From assembly GCF_016785185.1 (NCBI RefSeq), contig NZ_JAEKDY010000057.1: 20,627 bases of DNA. The stretch is one strand, 5' to 3'. Shown here in pieces: positions 7,689-14,533 of the stretch. The notes under the pieces are model-generated. The model worked only from the letters and a program-made list of their open reading frames with translations, ran no database searches and was not told the DNA's origin. A program made the translations under genes and the position numbers. Source of the stretch: Heyndrickxia sporothermodurans. GTDB taxonomy: Bacteria; Bacillota; Bacilli; Bacillales; Bacillaceae_C. The stretch's first letter is position 1. Every line of letters starts with the position of its first letter.

Positions 7689-8356
7689 GTGTGGTGGAAA
7701 AAACATTTCTAGGAAGCTTGATGAAGGCAGAATACTTACTTCACGATACCGTCATCCAACCAGATCATTTGGAAAGTTTCCAGCATAAAGAATTGATGAG
7801 AAGAATGGTGGCGCTAAAGCGGGCAGGTAAAAATATTGATTTGCTTACGTTTACGACCTTACCCGATCTCGAATCATACGGTGGAATGTCTTATCTTTCA
7901 GAGCTTTTATCGTATGCAGATCTTGAGAAATTTAATGAAACGGAGAAGCTTATTCTTGACCTGTGGAAGGAAAGAGAGAAGCGAAACATCTTAACGCTGG
8001 CAGCGATGAATGATTGGGAGATAGCGAAAGTCATTGCCGAATTGGATAAAATTAACCAATCGAAAATGGAGGATCATACCTCTTTACACCAAGCATTGGT
8101 GAGAATATATGAAGCACCTTGGGAAGATCAATATCATTCAAAAGGTGTGACGACGGGGATCAAAAAACTTGATCTCATAACCGGAGGCTTTCAGAACGGG
8201 GAAGTGACGATCGGCGCGGGTAGGCCTTCGATGGGGAAAACCGATGTGATGCTTCATTTTGCAAAAATAGCCGGTTGGGCAGGATATCTGCCACTCGCCT
8301 TTTCCTTGGAAATGCCTGAAAAGCTCATCACCTCGCGATTCATGAATATTTGCTAG
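7685..8356 (+). pseudogene. Truncated DnaB-type replicative helicase
   Basis: A 223-codon frame starting with ATGA overlap on the DnaD gene. Residues 1-110 are the all-helical DnaB N-terminal domain (EKTFLGSLM, ELMRRM, YGGMSYLSELL). The RecA-like domain opens with TGIKKLDLITGGFQNGEVTI, Walker A GAGRPSMGKT (about 177-186) and FSLEMP (206-211). The frame then stops at TAG 8354-8356 after MNIC. Walker B, motifs H3 and H4 and the arginine finger, about half of a normal 440-residue DnaB, are absent and do not appear in another frame downstream. The product could not be an active helicase. It is therefore a 3'-deleted gene, and the deletion joint lies near 8345-8355. Confidence 0.85.
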
Positions 8357-8457
8357 ATTTTGAGCTTAGTAGGGGGAATGATGTGATTTCGTTTCGGGAG
8401 ATGAGGAAGGAGTTTGAGCGGTTTCCGGCGGTGGCGGGGTATTTTGTGAAGGGGTAA
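8353..8457 (+). pseudogene. 3' fragment of an unrecognised gene joined to the helicase stub
   Basis: In the frame shifted from the helicase, 34 codons run without stop from 8353 to TAA at 8455-8457: LDFELSRGNDVISFREMRKE and FERFPAVAGYFVKG. The codons are G-rich (GCGGTGGCGGGG and similar) unlike the AT-rich genes around it, and the text looks like a natural protein C-terminus. It does not match the missing part of DnaB. I read it as the end of another gene brought in by the deletion or insertion that cut the helicase. The gene family is not recognised. Confidence 0.4.
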
Positions 8458-8660
8458 TCAACTCGACTGGCATAATTAGGTAAGTTTTTTGGAACGTCCG
8501 CTTTCCCATCATTTTACCTTTTTACTCAAACCGTATTCTAAGTAGAATATAGAAAGCGGGAATTAGACCGTTATGCTAGTAAATGTCCAATCAGGGGATT
8601 ATGTAGATGTTTGCTTTCAAGCGTTGGAGAAAAGTGATGTGAAAAAGTATGGACTAACTA

Positions 8661-8686
8661 AACGTGCAGTTCAGTATCTGCACGTT
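8661..8686. repeat. Perfect 9-bp inverted repeat after mazF
   Basis: AACGTGCAG, an eight-base spacer and CTGCACGTT form a perfect hairpin that begins at the last base of the mazF stop codon on the minus strand. No T-run follows on either strand, so it is not a textbook intrinsic terminator. It may protect the 3' end or bind a protein. Confidence 0.5.
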
Positions 8687-9015
8687 CATGACAAAAAGGT
8701 ATGTATTTTAGCTAGACAATCGTTTACAATTTCTTCAGGAGCCTGTCCTTTTACTCGAAGATTACGAACCTGCCAATCTAAACTTTTCACTTGGTCCGTT
8801 AAAATAACTCCTTGAAAAACTAAATCATCAGGAAGCGTCACTTCGTACCCCCACCCCCTGATGGTATTTGTTATCGGACATACAGCTGCAAACCCAGTTA
8901 CTTCGTTAAATGCTTTTGGCGATAAAACAATGCCAGGGCGATTCTCTGCCTCTTCATGTCCTGCTTGTGGATTGAAATTCACATAAACAAGATCGCCACG
9001 ATCTGGTACAGACAT
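8686..9015 (-). CDS. mazF: MazF/ChpA-type mRNA interferase toxin
   Basis: A 109-residue toxin of the PemK/MazF family, an endoribonuclease that cuts mRNA at short sequences and halts growth. The pattern matches E. coli MazF/ChpB-like proteins more than the short Bacillus NdoA type: PDRGDLVYVNFNPQ at 4-17, ENRPGIVLSP, GFAAVCPITN, GVILTDQVKSLDW and a C-terminal helix. It lies directly after the antitoxin with a one-base TAATG overlap, giving translational coupling. Complex formation with that antitoxin normally neutralises it and represses the promoter. All usual segments are present, so it should be active. It sits just beyond the broken replication genes and may once have stabilised that element. 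Confidence 0.92.
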   Translation of the reverse strand: MSVPDRGDLVYVNFNPQAGHEEAENRPGIVLSPKAFNEVTGFAAVCPITNTIRGWGYEVTLPDDLVFQGVILTDQVKSLDWQVRNLRVKGQAPEEIVNDCLAKIHTFLS

Positions 9016-9263
9016 TATATTAATTCATTCCCCTCTATCCCAAAATCCATTTCTACATGACGATTTTCGGGTTTACATTGCGCTAAGATTTCATCTAAAG
9101 AATAGTTCTTTGTTTGTTTTTTAGGAATTAGTGTGATGGTTCCTTCATTTTTCATCACTTTCATTTCTATTTCAGAGCCTTGATGAATTCTCAGTTGTTC
9201 CGCAACATCTTTAGGAATTCGTACCGCAAGACTGTTTCCCCATTTTTGAATGGTTGTAGTCAT
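9015..9263 (-). CDS. mazE: MazE-type antitoxin (AbrB/SpoVT fold)
   Basis: An 82-residue antitoxin. The N-terminal swapped-hairpin DNA-binding domain is typical: TTTIQKWGNSLAVRIPKDVA at 2-21, then EIEMKV and TITLIPKK. The acidic C-terminal tail would wrap the MazF toxin. I start at ATG 9263 because the family always opens with the TxxQKWGNS strand and GAGGTGG lies about 11 bases upstream. A longer in-frame start at 9326 would add 21 residues unlike the family and would overlap the promoter. It is expected to autorepress through the palindromic operator just upstream. It overlaps mazF by one base. Confidence 0.9.
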   Translation of the reverse strand: MTTTIQKWGNSLAVRIPKDVAEQLRIHQGSEIEMKVMKNEGTITLIPKKQTKNYSLDEILAQCKPENRHVEMDFGIEGNELI

Positions 9264-9309
9264 CGTCAACGTTTCCACCTCTTTTTTCGTCTTGCATTCT
9301 TTTCCTTCC

Positions 9310-9352
9310 ATTCTAACACACTCCATTTTCTTTGTATATACACAGTATATAC
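9310..9352 (-). promoter_or_regulatory. mazEF promoter with palindromic operator
   Basis: On the minus strand TATACA (9338-9333), a 17-base spacer and TAGAAT (9315-9310) form a promoter about 45 bases before mazE. The -35 box lies inside a perfect palindrome GTATATAC-TGT-GTATATAC (9352-9334), whose halves are each palindromic too. This is the expected layout for MazE or MazEF autorepression. Confidence 0.6.
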
Positions 9353-9567
9353 GACATTTAGGGGAATGATACTGATGAATTTGAAAATATCAATTCGTAA
9401 GTGTAACAGAAAACGTATGTAAAATGGAGAAAAGAGGAGTTTTTACTTTTCGATTTATAGGGGGATTTTCCTGAATTTTTGAATTCAAGATATTTTATTA
9501 TTGCCTAATGGAAGGTTATGTAGGAAAGCCGTCGAAGTATAAAAAGAGCCCTTGTGTTTTATTTTAA

Positions 9568-9660
9568 AGGCGTTGACAGTCAGAAAGCCGAATGTTAATT
9601 TAAAGTTAACTGAACCCACAACGCCTCTTAACAATGCGGACCAATGTGGGTCATTTTTTT
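9568..9660 (+). promoter_or_regulatory. Attenuator-like leader with terminator
   Basis: A terminator hairpin is formed by ACCCACA (9614-9620) and TGTGGGT (9645-9651) followed by C, A and seven Ts. An upstream AGGCGTTG (9568-9575) is perfectly complementary to CAACGCCT (9619-9626), which overlaps the 5' arm and loop of that hairpin. The two structures therefore partly compete, as in a transcription attenuator or riboswitch. It lies 134 bases before the 299-residue gene. No known riboswitch class is recognised. In the rest of the 9353-9793 gap I see no gene. Confidence 0.45.
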
Positions 9661-9793
9661 ATCTAAGGAATGATGTCGATTAGTTTTGAAGACTTGTAGT
9701 TTTATAGACCGGTTCACGTCATTAACTTATTTGGATTAAACTTACATAAAAATTTAAACGAACGAGTGGTCAGGAGACTGGAGGTATAAATAA

Positions 9794-10693
9794 ATGTTTT
9801 TCAAAAGAAAGCCGAAAATAAATGAGCAAACAATTAAAGAACTCGTGCAGAAATTGGAAACAACGTATATGAATAAGGATATCGAACAATTGCAGGAAAT
9901 GTTTCACCCGGATCATCGCGAAATCTCCTTTTTAAATCACTTTTCTCTCATGATGAATTTTCAAATCTACAATAGTACATCCGAAATTCTCCACCTCGAA
10001 ATATTGGATATGAATGAGGAGGAGGCAACTTTTACATATACGCGGAAGCATATGTATACATGTATAAATGAAGAGGAGGAAAACGGAACAAACCCGAACA
10101 ATATTTCAAGTTATTATGTACAAATTAAGGTAGAGGGTAAAACGATTTGGATCGCGAAATATGCAAGATATAGCGAACTGTTTTTGGACTTAAAAGGAAG
10201 AATTCTACCGGAAGAAAAGGCGGTTGTGCCTCCGGGGGCCGAATACTTTGACAATATGAAGCGTTTTATTGATGTCATTCAGTTTGAGCATTTAAAGCCG
10301 GCTACTTATCTTTTATACAGCGATAGTGAGTTCATCGGCTATTATCCTGAAAAGGAGCGTTATTCATATCGGACATCAGAAAAGCTTACTTTCGATTACT
10401 TTCTAGAGATGGAAGCTGCCTCAATTAAAGAGCATACAAAAGGCTTCATTGAGGGAAACACACTAGAGTATAGTGATATTCTAGTGGAGGAAGAGGATTA
10501 CTCCATCATTGAAATAAAAATGGAGGGCAGTTCCGGATTGCAGCATGAATTGATCTTGAGCATGCTTGCCCCGGACGGATTCATTATGGTACGTTACCTG
10601 AAACCCAAAAACGCTCCACTTGAGGAGAAGTTGCGTCGGCAACTGATTAAACAGATGCAGATTGCTGCGACAAAGATTGACGTTTCAGTTTGA
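9794..10693 (+). CDS. Hypothetical protein, possible NTF2-like N-terminal domain
   Basis: A 299-residue acidic, soluble protein that I do not recognise. The N-terminal 140 residues (ELVQKLETTYMNKDIEQLQE, then MFHPDHR and alternating strands ending YYVQIKVEGKTIWIAKYARY) have the helix-then-sheet pattern of NTF2/SnoaL-like folds. The second half (about 150-295) mixes strands and helices and ends in a Lys/Arg-rich helix. There is no signal peptide, membrane helix or catalytic motif that I can see. ATG is preceded by GGAGG at good spacing. It stands alone, with an attenuator-like hairpin upstream. Its position next to the defence segment does not by itself reveal a role. Confidence 0.75.
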   Translation: MFFKRKPKINEQTIKELVQKLETTYMNKDIEQLQEMFHPDHREISFLNHFSLMMNFQIYNSTSEILHLEILDMNEEEATFTYTRKHMYTCINEEEENGTNPNNISSYYVQIKVEGKTIWIAKYARYSELFLDLKGRILPEEKAVVPPGAEYFDNMKRFIDVIQFEHLKPATYLLYSDSEFIGYYPEKERYSYRTSEKLTFDYFLEMEAASIKEHTKGFIEGNTLEYSDILVEEEDYSIIEIKMEGSSGLQHELILSMLAPDGFIMVRYLKPKNAPLEEKLRRQLIKQMQIAATKIDVSV

Positions 10694-10926
10694 CCGGCCG
10701 CCATATTTTTATTGCCTTAGTTGAACGTGAAGTGGAAGATTCTTGAAATTAATACTCGCAGAAATAGATATTTAGTGAGAATCACTTACATGTTGTTTAG
10801 ATAAAGATTATACAATAGCGATCACCATATTTTCCACATCGTTTTTATCTAAGGAAACGGTGGGAGGTCTTTTCTTTCATTCTGCAATTGAATTGTCATT
10901 TAATAAAGATTTGATTGGTGCCGTGG

Positions 10927-11022
10927 AATTATTCAATATGTTATTTGATCCTAAAGAATAAATAATGTTTTGGGGTAAAGAAGATGAGTAAAGTGTTGAC
11001 AACAATAAGAGACTATTTTTAA
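10927..11022 (+). pseudogene. Collapsed copy of the PemK-type toxin-antitoxin module
   Basis: This is a degraded relative of the intact module near 19.0-19.5 kb. The antitoxin part keeps ELFNMLFDPKE then stops. Two short gaps are present relative to the intact gene, and the shared stretch over 10968-10992 is identical to 19150-19174. The toxin part is reduced to ATG...TAA at 10984-11022, reading MSKVLTTIRDYF. Compared with the intact toxin, which starts MSK and ends VLKTIRNYF, residues 4-95 have been removed exactly in frame. Just downstream the homology continues through the terminator. It cannot encode an active toxin. Confidence 0.7.
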
Positions 11023-11140
11023 TTTATATTATGTAATGGAAACGGGAAAGCAGTAATTGGCTCTCCCGTTTTTTGCATTTTTTGAAACTTACATTCAAAT
11101 TTTCTAAAAACGAACGAAGCCCAATTAACAAAATTTGTTA
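10993..11140 (+). repeat. Left copy of the long direct repeat flanking the Wadjet/Fic segment
   Basis: About 150 bases (toxin 3' end, terminator and roughly 70 bases beyond) are closely similar, by eye about 80-85 percent, to 19451-19601 in the same orientation, about 8.46 kb away. The similarity ends just before the jetD start codon region. Confidence 0.75.
11041..11075 (+). terminator. Terminator, left repeat copy
   Basis: AACGGGAAAGC pairs with GCTCTCCCGTT (one mismatch) around an eight-base loop, followed by a T-run. It is conserved in the right copy at 19501-19535. It would shield jetD from upstream transcription. Confidence 0.8.
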
Positions 11141-11164
11141 CTTCCTGTAAAAGAAGGTTGATCC

Positions 11165-12481
11165 TTGCTCTATGATAAAATAAAAGTATTAGAGGGGGAC
11201 CAAAGTTTGATAAATAATGTATGGAAAGATTATTTGTATGAATATATACTATTAAAAAATGAAGAACTTAATTTACTAGATATTAGAGAAAATAATGGAC
11301 TTATCGATATTCCTGTTGTAAAAAAGACTGCCCGGACTAGAAGGACGGTTGCGATGTTGACGGTGGGGATTAATAATAAAAATGTACCACCAAGTAATCT
11401 TCTAAAAGATTTTACAAGTCCAAAGTCAAAGAAGCAATTCGAACTTACAAATGAAACGTATGAGTGGATTCGTAACGGATGGATCATTCGAGAGTATCGC
11501 TTGGCTAAAGACGAGCGAACTGTGAAAAGCGTACAGTTTCGAATGGGGTTCTCTTTATTTCTGTATAAAAAGCAAATAGAGGATGAAAAAGAAACAAAGA
11601 AGACTCAGTCTATCACTGAATGGAAAGAACAATGGATTAAAATAAAGAATTCTTCTTCACTTAACCTTAAACGAAAAGAACAACTCAATAGATTAAAAGA
11701 TATATTAGATGAAGTTGTAACTGAGGGAAAAATTAACCACAATAGTTCTACTTGGAGGTTTCAAAAGCAACTGTTATTTTTACACTTTCTAACTGCTTTT
11801 TATCAAATTTCAATGGCCGAACATCATTTTGATTGGAAACAGATTGGAGCACGGTATTACCGGAAAATTGGGGGATCAAAGGAATTCGATTCCTATAAAA
11901 AGGAATTTATTGAAAGTGCTGAAGAGTTGCTTGAGTATCCGCTCCATTTACTCGGGCTAAGTAGTTTAGGTACGATTACCCCGATTTATTTTACGGGACC
12001 AATGCAGGGTGTAAGTGTTTCATACGACTATGGTCCAATTCATGCCACAACCGATTTAGCGGTTTTTACTGAAGATTTTCAAACGGATGCGCAAGTTTTG
12101 TGGTTAGTTGAAAACCGAGGAATTTTAACACGAATGGCTTATGAAAAGAACTTTTTGTTAGATTCAAAGAGTCTTGTATTAGGAATCGATGGCCAGTTAA
12201 GATCTGCGCACCGACGATTGATTGAACAGCTTGTTTCAAATGTAAAACAGGTGATTATTTGGACGGATGTTGATGAAGCTGGACTCATCATTGCGAAAGA
12301 TGTAGGAGAAACCGTGCAAAAATATCGGTCAATAACGAAATGGGTTGTTCCACCATTAGAAGTCGTTTTAGATGTTGAGGAGTTTCAATCACGATATAAA
12401 AAAGCCATTCAAGTTCAAAAAGAGGAACAGGAGCAGGAGATAGGGGGAGTAGAACGTTGGAAAAAATGGATCAGTCCTTAA
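11165..12481 (+). CDS. jetD: Wadjet JetD-like Toprim nuclease subunit
   Basis: A 438-residue protein placed as the DNA-cleaving subunit of a Wadjet anti-plasmid complex. The C-terminal part has a Toprim-type metal site as in topoisomerase VI A: Glu316 in LVENRG, and the DxD pair Asp368 and Asp370 in IIWTDVDEAG. Between them, near 343-350, is GIDGQLRSAH. The N-terminal half is helical and basic, with a possible winged-helix arm for DNA (YEWIRNGWIIREYRL). It starts with TTG at 11165 (AGAAGG upstream). No ATG is near the family start. Its end overlaps the next gene by 25 bases. In characterised Wadjet systems JetD cuts plasmid DNA after loop extrusion by the SMC core. Here it is first in the operon, whereas the well-known type I order is A-B-C-D. 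The assignment rests on the Toprim motifs plus the neighbouring SMC gene. Confidence 0.8.
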   Translation: MLYDKIKVLEGDQSLINNVWKDYLYEYILLKNEELNLLDIRENNGLIDIPVVKKTARTRRTVAMLTVGINNKNVPPSNLLKDFTSPKSKKQFELTNETYEWIRNGWIIREYRLAKDERTVKSVQFRMGFSLFLYKKQIEDEKETKKTQSITEWKEQWIKIKNSSSLNLKRKEQLNRLKDILDEVVTEGKINHNSSTWRFQKQLLFLHFLTAFYQISMAEHHFDWKQIGARYYRKIGGSKEFDSYKKEFIESAEELLEYPLHLLGLSSLGTITPIYFTGPMQGVSVSYDYGPIHATTDLAVFTEDFQTDAQVLWLVENRGILTRMAYEKNFLLDSKSLVLGIDGQLRSAHRRLIEQLVSNVKQVIIWTDVDEAGLIIAKDVGETVQKYRSITKWVVPPLEVVLDVEEFQSRYKKAIQVQKEEQEQEIGGVERWKKWISP

Positions 12482-13866
12482 TTTCTATTTTTAACATGGA
12501 TGCGGACAAGCCAGAACTTCTCCAAACGATGCGGGACATGGCTGCATTAGCGGGTGTTTTAAATGATTTAAGTGATAAGGAATCATTTCAAGCTCCGAAA
12601 AATGTACTGCGCTTCATACGTGTACTGAATCTTATTAATCAAGAAGCACTTGGTATGACGGATCCAATTGAAAACGAGGACACACTTTTTTATCGGTATC
12701 GTTACACATATGGCTATGACGAAGAAATGACGATTGAATATATGAAACACTTAACCTATGTATTAGGGAAGTTTAATTGGATAACGAAGACAGCAAAGCG
12801 AATTAAGATGCGCGATTTAGGAAAAAGAATGATGGATGTTTTGATTCGATTGGCCAATGATTCGCTTGCTTATTATATGAATGACGATGTGGCCAGATCT
12901 TTGTTTCAAGCGAAAAGGGATGCAGAAATTAGTGAAGCCTATGATGACAAAGGCATTTCCGGTGGAAATAAATTGGCTAGTATGATTAAAAATGTAGAGG
13001 AAGCTATTTTACTGCTTACTGAAAGGGAGTTAGAGTATTTAGCTGATCGCAATGCATTGTCCCAAGTAGAAGTCATTCATCAATTGATGAAAGAATTGGA
13101 ATCGAAAATGATCGAACGTCTGGCCAAATTTGAAACATTTGATCAGGAATTAGTCTTTGCTTCTATTAAACAGAGAGGTATGACAGCTATAAGTGAAGGA
13201 ACAAAGATTAGCCTTGGTACCATTAACAAAATTCTCAAGTTCGCACATTTACAAGAGACGGATTTCATTGAAACGATAAAACCGGATTTACTAAGAAACT
13301 TTATCGTGCAATCGTTTGATCCACCAATTGGTTCAGATATTCCAAATGCATTGCAAATCCTCAGTTTTATGGAACAGGGTCAGTACGAGGAGGAAGAGTT
13401 GGATGGACTTTGGGTACCCGTAAAATTCGCTAGCCCCTTATCTCCGAACGCGATTGATGAAGGTATAAACTATATGGAGAATTATGAACCAGTTACAGAT
13501 GGAATTGAAGAAGAGGTGGAGGAGGATTTTCAAGAGACAGATGAAATCATGGAGGATATGTTAGACGAAATAATGGGTGATTCAAAATGGCAAATGACGA
13601 AGCAAATGATTCATACCGAGCATATTGAAAAATACCTTGACGAGGTAGACGAAGCGGGATTAGATGAGTTAGTTATTCAAGCAGGGTCTGACAAGTGGAG
13701 TGATGTATTAAACGGTTTAATCGGAGTGTCTGCACTTGTTGCAAATAAAAAGGCGGATATTGATGAAAAAGCAAACCGAAAATTACAAGGAAATATGGAA
13801 GAAAGAGATTGGAGGTGGGAAGATGATGAACAAGGAAGCTATGGAATTAGAAAACGAAGAAAATGA
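12457..13866 (+). CDS. jetA: Wadjet JetA-like kleisin (MukF-like)
   Basis: A 469-residue protein in the kleisin position of the operon. It is mostly helical. The N-terminal 130 residues could form the winged-helix dimer domain (VLRFIRVLNLINQEALG, EYMKHLTYVLGKFNWITKTA). A helical bundle follows at about 130-330, and the tail carries an acidic linker (DGIEEEVEEDFQETDEIMED, about 348-367) and a basic end GIRKRRK. That is the architecture of MukF/JetA kleisins, which bridge SMC heads. The start is TTG at 12457, seven bases after GGGGGAG. The ATG three codons later is too far from that site. It overlaps jetD by 25 bases and jetB by 44, so the genes are tightly coupled. The family is inferred from context and fold pattern, not from a signature motif. 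Confidence 0.75.
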   Translation: MEKMDQSLISIFNMDADKPELLQTMRDMAALAGVLNDLSDKESFQAPKNVLRFIRVLNLINQEALGMTDPIENEDTLFYRYRYTYGYDEEMTIEYMKHLTYVLGKFNWITKTAKRIKMRDLGKRMMDVLIRLANDSLAYYMNDDVARSLFQAKRDAEISEAYDDKGISGGNKLASMIKNVEEAILLLTERELEYLADRNALSQVEVIHQLMKELESKMIERLAKFETFDQELVFASIKQRGMTAISEGTKISLGTINKILKFAHLQETDFIETIKPDLLRNFIVQSFDPPIGSDIPNALQILSFMEQGQYEEEELDGLWVPVKFASPLSPNAIDEGINYMENYEPVTDGIEEEVEEDFQETDEIMEDMLDEIMGDSKWQMTKQMIHTEHIEKYLDEVDEAGLDELVIQAGSDKWSDVLNGLIGVSALVANKKADIDEKANRKLQGNMEERDWRWEDDEQGSYGIRKRRK

Positions 13867-14533
13867 AAACTTTAACGATAATCCTTTAAGTGCTTTACAG
13901 TCGATTCAGGGATTTTTAACGAAGGAAGAAGAGCTTACATTTATGCAAATATTATTTTCCTCCTCTGCAACGATTCGAATGGGGAATTTCGGGCTTTCCC
14001 GTAAAGAAGTGGAAAAATTACTTGGAGTAAATGGTGATGCGGCGTTTTTTTCCTTTTTAAAGCGAGTGAATCAAGCGGTTAGCCGTTATTTCAAGGTAAT
14101 TTATGATGAACGAAAGAATCAAGTAGTAGCACTAATGCGCGTTCCTGCAAAACAAGCTAGAAACGTGTTAAATCAGGAAAGCTTGGCTATTCTTATGTTT
14201 ATTTTTTATCATCAAGAAGTGTTACGGAATGAGTATACATTGTTCTCTCAATTGATTAATAGTTTTGGGCATGAATCCCTGCAGGTAACAAGGAAAATTC
14301 AAGCGAATTTAGATCCCTTGAAAAAAATCGGTGCAATCGAAAACTACGGCACTAACTCGGATGAAGAGGCATATCAGCTAACAACGATTGGTGCCCATCT
14401 TTTTTCCAATTCGTTTCTACGGAGATATGCCGAGTTCAGTCAATCGAATCAGCTCCATATGGAGGATGTTCTTCGATTCTTCAAACGCTACAACATGAAT
14501 GGAGGTGTACCGGATGATACCTTGGAGGGTTAG
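13823..14533 (+). CDS. jetB: Wadjet JetB-like kite subunit (MukE-like)
   Basis: A 236-residue protein in the position of the MukE-like kite subunit that binds the kleisin and DNA. Two winged-helix-like blocks can be seen: LSRKEVEKLLGVNGDAAFFS with the wing FKVIYDERKNQVVALMRVP, and a second from about 105 (NQESLAILMFIFYHQEVL) ending in DEEAYQLTTIGAHLF. This resembles DUF4194-like JetB proteins. I start at ATG 13823 because GGAGGTGG lies just before it. A longer frame from 13736 would lie inside jetA without a ribosome site. It overlaps jetA by 44 bases and jetC by 20. Confidence 0.75.
   Translation: MMNKEAMELENEENENFNDNPLSALQSIQGFLTKEEELTFMQILFSSSATIRMGNFGLSRKEVEKLLGVNGDAAFFSFLKRVNQAVSRYFKVIYDERKNQVVALMRVPAKQARNVLNQESLAILMFIFYHQEVLRNEYTLFSQLINSFGHESLQVTRKIQANLDPLKKIGAIENYGTNSDEEAYQLTTIGAHLFSNSFLRRYAEFSQSNQLHMEDVLRFFKRYNMNGGVPDDTLEG

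Noticed and set aside
8535..8548. Short inverted repeat ATTCTA-AG-TAGAAT
   Set aside because: It is short, AT-rich and not linked to a promoter or T-run, so it is likely chance.
8573..8815. Plus-strand 80-codon frame opposite mazF
   Set aside because: It has no convincing ribosome site, its second half is antisense to a clear toxin gene, and its protein text resembles no family.
9264..9326. Longer N-terminus for mazE
   Set aside because: The extra 21 residues do not fit the AbrB-type start, and the region overlaps the likely transcription start.
13736..13822. Longer N-terminus for jetB
   Set aside because: It would lie wholly within jetA without a ribosome site, while ATG 13823 follows GGAGGTGG.
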